DNA from: Stenotrophomonas sp. ATCM1_4
GTDB taxonomy: Bacteria; Pseudomonadota; Gammaproteobacteria; Xanthomonadales; Xanthomonadaceae
Length of the DNA: 64,000 nucleotides
Reading direction: 5' to 3'
Assembly (NCBI RefSeq): GCF_004348115.1
Contig: NZ_QPFB01000001.1
Location: 1,846,773-1,910,772 of the forward strand
Shown: piece after piece, positions 59,443 to 64,000 of the stretch
Layout: each line of letters begins with the position of its first letter
Position numbering within the stretch: the stretch's first letter is position 1
The notes under the pieces: generated by a model
What the model was told of the DNA's origin: nothing
What the model saw: only the letters and a program-made list of their open reading frames with translations
Databases searched by the model: none
Program-made: the position numbers and the translations under genes

Positions 59443-60648
59443 ATGCGCTGCGACACGCTCTGGCAGAACGCCAACCTGATGACCCTGGACGATGCCAGCG
59501 GCGGCCTGGGCGTGGTCCGTGACGGCATGATCGCCGCCACCGAAGGTCGCATCGTATACGCCGGCCCGGCCAACACCGCCCCGGCATTCATACCGGCCGA
59601 GCGCATCGATTGCGGCGGCCGCTGGATCAGCCCCGGGCTGATCGACTGCCACACCCACCTGGTCTACGCCGGCAACCGCGCCGGCGAGTTCGAGCAGCGC
59701 CTGCAGGGCGTGAGCTACGCCGACATCGCCCGGGCCGGCGGCGGCATCGTCTCCACCGTGCGCGCCACCCGCGCCGCCGACAATGCCGGGCTGATCGCCG
59801 CCTCCCTGCCCCGCCTGGACGCGATGCTGGCCGAAGGCGTGACCACGATCGAGATCAAGTCCGGCTACGGCTTGAGCCTGCCCGATGAGCGCAAGCAACT
59901 GCGCGTGGCCGCCGAACTGGGCAGGCTGCGCAAGGTGGAAGTGGTGCCGACCTTCCTCGGCGCGCATGCGGTGCCGCCCGGCCACGAGGCACAGGCCTAC
60001 ATCAACGACGTCAGTGCAGTGATGATCCCGGCCATCGCCGCCGAAGGCCTGGCCGAGGCGGTGGACATCTTCTGCGAGAACATCGCCTTCTCGCCGGCAC
60101 AGGCGCAGCAGGTGTTCGAGGCCGCACGCGCGCACGGGCTGGCGATCAAGATCCACGCCGAGCAGCTGTCCAACCAACATGGCGCCGAACTGGCCGCCCG
60201 CCACGGTGCGCTGTCCGCCGACCATATCGAACACCTCGACGATGCCGGCATCGCCGCCATGCGCACGGCCGGTACCGTCGCCGTGCTGTTGCCGGGCGCG
60301 TTCTACTTCACCCGCGAAACCGTGCTGCCGCCGATCCAGAAACTGCGCGACGCCGGCGTGCCGCTGGCCCTGGCCACCGACAGCAACCCCGGCACCTCGC
60401 CGCTGACCAGCCCGCTGCTGACCATGAACATGGGCGCGACCCTGTTCCGCCTGACCGTGGACGAATGCATCGCCGGCTTCACCCGCGAAGCCGCCCGCGC
60501 GCTGGGCCGCAGCGATCGCCTCGGCAGGCTGGTCGCCGGCATGGACTGCGACCTGGCCATCTGGGACATCGAGGCGCCCGCCGACCTGGTCTACCGCATC
60601 GGCTTCAATCCCCTGCATGCCCGCATCTGGCGCGGGCACGCGGCCTGA
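59443..60648 (+). CDS. hutI: Imidazolonepropionase
   Basis: The 401-residue amidohydrolase has [20 protein letters not shown] near residue 66, [12 protein letters not shown] near residue 137, [17 protein letters not shown] near residue 238, and [12 protein letters not shown] near residue 310. It hydrolyses imidazolonepropionate to formimidoylglutamate, the third step of the pathway. ATG 59443 is used; GTG 59437 is possible. hutH begins 34 bp after it. Confidence 0.96.
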   Translation: MRCDTLWQNANLMTLDDASGGLGVVRDGMIAATEGRIVYAGPANTAPAFIPAERIDCGGRWISPGLIDCHTHLVYAGNRAGEFEQRLQGVSYADIARAGGGIVSTVRATRAADNAGLIAASLPRLDAMLAEGVTTIEIKSGYGLSLPDERKQLRVAAELGRLRKVEVVPTFLGAHAVPPGHEAQAYINDVSAVMIPAIAAEGLAEAVDIFCENIAFSPAQAQQVFEAARAHGLAIKIHAEQLSNQHGAELAARHGALSADHIEHLDDAGIAAMRTAGTVAVLLPGAFYFTRETVLPPIQKLRDAGVPLALATDSNPGTSPLTSPLLTMNMGATLFRLTVDECIAGFTREAARALGRSDRLGRLVAGMDCDLAIWDIEAPADLVYRIGFNPLHARIWRGHAA

Positions 60649-60682
60649 CACCACGCACTACAACGCACCGCTTGGAGCATTC

Positions 60683-62227
60683 ATGAGCACCACCCTGACC
60701 CTTCTTCCTGGCCACGTCCCGCTCGCGCAGTGGCGGCAGATCTACCGCGGCGCCAACGTGCAGCTGGACGCCTCGGCGCAGGCCGCCGTGCAGCGCAGCG
60801 CGCAGGTCGTGGCCGACATCGTCGCCAAGGGCGCGCCGGTGTACGGCATCAACACCGGCTTCGGCAAGCTGGCCAGCGTGCGCATCGAGCGCGAGGACCT
60901 GGAAACCCTGCAGCGCAACATCGTGCTCTCGCACGCCGCCGGCGTGGGTGAGCCGATGCCGGTCGACGTGGTGCGGCTGATGATGGCGCTCAAGCTGACC
61001 AGCCTGGCGCAGGGTGCTTCGGGCATCCGCCCGGAAACGCTGGCGCTGCTGGAAGCCATGCTGCAGAAGGATGTGGTTCCGGTGGTGCCGAGCCAGGGTT
61101 CGGTCGGTGCCTCCGGCGACCTGGCGCCGCTGTCGCACCTGGCCAGCGTGATGATCGGCGTGGGCGAAGCCTTCGTCGGTGGCGTGCGCATGCCGGCCGA
61201 ACAGGCGCTGCAGCAGGCCGGCCTGGCACCGTTGGTGCTGGGCGCGAAGGAAGGGCTGGCCCTGCTCAACGGCACCCAGTACTCCACCGCATATGCGCTG
61301 GCCGGCCTGTTCGAGATCGAGGTCGTGTTCCAGAGCGCGCTGGTCACCGGTGCGTTGTCGGTGGAAGCAGCCAAGGGTTCGGATACTCCGTTCGACCCGC
61401 GCATCCACCGCATCCGCGGCCAGCACGGGCAGATCGCCACCGCCGCGGTACTGGGCCAGCTGATGCAGGGTTCGGCCATCCGCGAATCGCACCGTGACAA
61501 CGACGTGCGCGTGCAGGACCCGTACTGCCTGCGCTGCCAGCCGCAGGTGATGGGCGCGGCACTGGACGTGATCCGCCAGGCCGCGACCACGCTGGAAATC
61601 GAAGCCAATGGCGTGTCCGACAACCCGCTGGTGTTCACCGATACCGGTGAGGCGTTGAGCGGCGGCAACTTCCACGCCGAACCGGTGGCCTTCGCCGCCG
61701 ACATGCTGGCCATGGCGATCTGCGAGATCGGCTCGATCAGCGAGCGCCGCACCGCGATGCTGGTGGACCCGGCGTTGAGTGGCCTGCCGGCGTTCCTGAC
61801 CCCGAAGCCGGGCCTGAACTCGGGCTTCATGATCCCGCAGGTGACCGCCGCGGCATTGGTGTCGGAGAACAAGCAGCGTGCCTACCCGGCCAGCGTGGAT
61901 TCGATTCCCACTTCGGCCAACCAGGAAGACCACGTCTCGATGGCCGCGCATGGCGCGCGCCGCCTGATCGCGATGGCCGAGAACGCCGCCAACGTGATCG
62001 GCATCGAGCTGCTGGCCGCCGGCCAGGGTTGCGACTTCCATGCGCCGCTGCGTTCGAGCGATGCACTGGAAGGCGTGCGTGCGGTGCTGCGTGCGCAGGT
62101 GCCGACGCTGCAGGACGACCGCTACTTCCACCCGGACATGGTCGCCGCCACCGAGTTGGTGCGCAGCGGCGCGCTGCTGGCGGGCCTGGGCGTGCAGTTG
62201 CCGGGCGTGGATGTGGCTGGCAACTGA
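60683..62227 (+). CDS. hutH: Histidine ammonia-lyase
   Basis: The 514-residue protein has the ASG triad for the MIO cofactor in [20 protein letters not shown] near residue 144, and conserved [10 protein letters not shown] near residue 55 and [16 protein letters not shown] near residue 330. It deaminates histidine to urocanate, the first step. ATG 60683 has GGAG five bases upstream. The gap to hutG is unusually long for an operon and is filled with palindromic repeats. Confidence 0.97.
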   Translation: MSTTLTLLPGHVPLAQWRQIYRGANVQLDASAQAAVQRSAQVVADIVAKGAPVYGINTGFGKLASVRIEREDLETLQRNIVLSHAAGVGEPMPVDVVRLMMALKLTSLAQGASGIRPETLALLEAMLQKDVVPVVPSQGSVGASGDLAPLSHLASVMIGVGEAFVGGVRMPAEQALQQAGLAPLVLGAKEGLALLNGTQYSTAYALAGLFEIEVVFQSALVTGALSVEAAKGSDTPFDPRIHRIRGQHGQIATAAVLGQLMQGSAIRESHRDNDVRVQDPYCLRCQPQVMGAALDVIRQAATTLEIEANGVSDNPLVFTDTGEALSGGNFHAEPVAFAADMLAMAICEIGSISERRTAMLVDPALSGLPAFLTPKPGLNSGFMIPQVTAAALVSENKQRAYPASVDSIPTSANQEDHVSMAAHGARRLIAMAENAANVIGIELLAAGQGCDFHAPLRSSDALEGVRAVLRAQVPTLQDDRYFHPDMVAATELVRSGALLAGLGVQLPGVDVAGN

Positions 62228-62267
62228 TTGCGTCGTATGTGGCATTGGGCGCACAGGGCTGGTTCTT

Positions 62268-62612
62268 CTGGCTTTCGCTTCACTGCGAAAAGCTGCCCTC
62301 ATCTGCCCTGCGGGCATCTCGCTCCGCGCCCCGGCCCAGCGCAACGCGCTGGGCGTTCAGCCATGCACGAGCCCATGGCTCGTAGACCGCATGTCTTCAC
62401 TCCGCAAGCGGGAGAAGAGACAGCATCGGCTTTCCGCGCGGTGTATGACACAGCCGTGCGGTCAGCGCTCGCGGCAAACCCTTCCCTTCTCCCGCAAGCG
62501 GGAGAAGGTGGCGCGCAGCGCCGGATGAGGGCGCTTTTCAGCTTCACTGCAAAAAGCTCCCCTCATCTGCCCTTCGGGCCTCTTCCCTCGCACGCGGGAG
62601 AAGGGATAACGC
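62268..62612. repeat. Cluster of palindromic REP-like elements between hutH and hutG
   Basis: The 430-bp hutH-hutG gap holds three related elements. CTCCGCAAGCGGGAG lies near 62399 and CCTTCTCCCGCAAGCGGGAG near 62479; CCCTCGCACGCGGGAGAAGG lies near 62583. CTGCCCTGCGGGC/TGCCCTTCGGGCC and GCGCGCAGCGCC hairpins lie between them. Copies of CCTCATCTGCCC occur twice. No gene is supported in this stretch. Confidence 0.7.
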
Positions 62613-62657
62613 ATTCCCACACGCTTCATCGTTCTGCCCTGCCCTTTGGAGTCCTCC

Positions 62658-63509
62658 ATGACCCACTCGCCTGACTGGCTGCAGATTCACCGCGGCGATG
62701 CTCCGCTGATCGTCAGCTTCCCGCATACCGGCACCGAACTGCCCGACGCGCTGGTCGGCCACTTCGTCTCGCCATGGCTGGCCCGCCGCGACGCCGACTG
62801 GTGGGTGCACGAGCTGTACGCCTTCGCCAGGGAACTAGGCGCCACCACCGTGCGCACCGCGGTCTCGCGCTCGGTGATCGACGTCAACCGCGATCCCTCC
62901 GGCGCCTCCCTGTACCCGGGCCAGAACACCACCGGCCTGTGCCCGACCACCACCTTCGACAACCAGCCGCTGTACCGCGACGGCCATGCGCCGGACGAGG
63001 CGGAGATCCAGCGCCGCCGCCAGACCTGGTTCGACCCGTACCACGCCGCGCTGCGCGCCGAGATCACCCGACTGCGCGCCATCCACGGCACCGTGGTCGT
63101 CTACGACGCGCATTCGATCCGCTCGCTGATCCCGCACCTGTTCGACGGCGAACTGCCGCAGTTCAACATCGGCAGCGCCGGCCCCAGTGGTGCGCCGGAC
63201 ACGTCCTGCGACAACGCGCTCACCGACGTGGTCGAGAACCTGTGCGCGATCAGCGGCCTGGGCCACGTTCGCAACGGCCGTTTCAAGGGCGGCTGGATCA
63301 CCCGCCACTACAGCGACACCGCCGGCGGCGTGCATACCCTGCAGATGGAGCTGGGCTGCCGTGGCTACATGCACGAGCCCGCGCCGGCCGATGTCGATGA
63401 GCACAGCTGGCCGACCCCGTACGACCCCGACCACGCCGCACCGGTACGCGACACCCTGAAACAGATCCTTCGCGCCTGCCTCGATTTTGCTTCCCGGAGA
63501 AACGCATGA
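62658..63509 (+). CDS. hutG: N-formylglutamate deformylase
   Basis: The 283-residue enzyme has [20 protein letters not shown] near residue 13, [20 protein letters not shown] near residue 72, and [20 protein letters not shown] near residue 147, as in HutG2. It releases formate from formylglutamate to leave glutamate. GGAG lies six bases before ATG 62658. Its stop overlaps the hutU start by 4 bp. Confidence 0.93.
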   Translation: MTHSPDWLQIHRGDAPLIVSFPHTGTELPDALVGHFVSPWLARRDADWWVHELYAFARELGATTVRTAVSRSVIDVNRDPSGASLYPGQNTTGLCPTTTFDNQPLYRDGHAPDEAEIQRRRQTWFDPYHAALRAEITRLRAIHGTVVVYDAHSIRSLIPHLFDGELPQFNIGSAGPSGAPDTSCDNALTDVVENLCAISGLGHVRNGRFKGGWITRHYSDTAGGVHTLQMELGCRGYMHEPAPADVDEHSWPTPYDPDHAAPVRDTLKQILRACLDFASRRNA

Positions 63510-64000
63510 CCCGTCACGATCCTTCCCGCAGCCCGCGCGCGCCGCGCGGCAACACGCTCAACTGCAAGTCCTGGCAGACCGAGGCCCCGTTCCGCATGCT
63601 GCAGAACAACCTCGACGCCGAAGTGGCTGAAGACCCGACCTCGCTGGTGGTGTATGGCGGCATCGGCCGCGCCGCGCGCGACTGGGAGAGCTACGACAAG
63701 ATCCTGGAAACACTCCAGCGCCTGGACGACAACCAGACCCTGCTGGTGCAGTCGGGCAAGCCGGTCGGCGTGTTCCCCACGCACCCGGATGCACCGCGCG
63801 TGCTGATCGCCAACTCCAACCTGGTGCCGCACTGGGCCAACTGGGAGCACTTCAACGAGCTCGATAGGAAGGGCTTGATGATGTACGGGCAGATGACCGC
63901 CGGCAGCTGGATCTACATCGGCAGCCAAGGCATCGTGCAGGGCACCTACGAGACCTTCGTGGAGATGGGCCGCCAGCATTACGGCGGCAGCCTGGCCGGC
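63506..64000 (+). CDS. hutU: Urocanate hydratase, N-terminal part (cut by window edge)
   Basis: The frame from ATG 63506 has GGAG six bases upstream and stays open to the right edge, giving 165 codons. It encodes [20 protein letters not shown], then [60 protein letters not shown] and [20 protein letters not shown], the strictly conserved start of urocanase. It converts urocanate to imidazolonepropionate. It is coupled to hutG by an ATGA overlap. Confidence 0.96.
   Translation, partial: MTRHDPSRSPRAPRGNTLNCKSWQTEAPFRMLQNNLDAEVAEDPTSLVVYGGIGRAARDWESYDKILETLQRLDDNQTLLVQSGKPVGVFPTHPDAPRVLIANSNLVPHWANWEHFNELDRKGLMMYGQMTAGSWIYIGSQGIVQGTYETFVEMGRQHYGGSLAG

Overview
The window is GC-rich, densely coded DNA from a gammaproteobacterium, most likely Xanthomonadaceae and Stenotrophomonas-like. 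This is inferred from the combination of a serC-pheA-aroA cluster, a class III PHA synthase (phaC/phaE), hutC-F/hutI-H-G-U, EcsC, paired TonB genes, GTAG-type REP hairpins and many GTG/TTG starts. The species cannot be resolved from sequence alone.

Layout. (1) 1-6.6 kb, minus strand, AT-richer: a type VI secretion (T6SS) cargo module with a VasX-like pore-forming effector, its DUF4123 adaptor, and a tandem array of DUF6708-family membrane proteins (one intact, one ghost, one interrupted by a stop and cut by the window edge), probably immunity proteins. (2) 6.6-25.3 kb: the T6SS core. The minus-strand operon reads TPR lipoprotein-tssB-tssC-hcp-tssE-tssF-tssG-clpV-unknown-vgrG and continues into the cargo module. 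A divergent plus-strand set reads tssJ, tssK, tssL, vgrG2, with a good sigma-54 promoter candidate before tssK. tssM, tssA and PAAR are not in the window. Stem-loops occupy the gaps of the minus operon. (3) 25.3-28.4 kb: DUF1653 protein, secreted DUF3011 protein, two small secreted six-cysteine peptides, tRNA-Leu(CAA). (4) 28.5-45.4 kb: receiver-only response regulator, tex, small conserved proteins, phaE-phaC, a CDP-alcohol phosphatidyltransferase (pssA-like), a methyltransferase, a Nudix hydrolase, DUF1249, the divergent ppsR/ppsA pair, EcsC, orn, tadA, a Cache-GGDEF diguanylate cyclase, tRNA-Ser(TGA). (5) 45.5-57.1 kb: LysR regulator, serS, two TonB proteins, aroA-pheA-serC, a tandem-FHA membrane protein, two PHA-granule proteins, a YggS-family protein, a membrane-anchored Mrr-like nuclease. 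(6) 57.1-64 kb: the histidine-utilisation locus, hutF-hutC (minus) divergent from hutI-hutH-hutG-hutU (plus, cut by the window edge), with a perfect HutC-type palindrome between them.

How the genes work together. The T6SS core builds the contractile sheath/tube and its baseplate. vgrG, the DUF4123 protein and the VasX-like toxin form a standard tip-adaptor-cargo set, and the DUF6708 array would protect the producer. The hut genes encode the five-step route from histidine to glutamate and formate through formylglutamate. phaE/phaC, a phasin and a PHA-system protein point to PHA granules. ppsR/ppsA control pyruvate-to-PEP flux, and serC-pheA-aroA supply serine and aromatic precursors.
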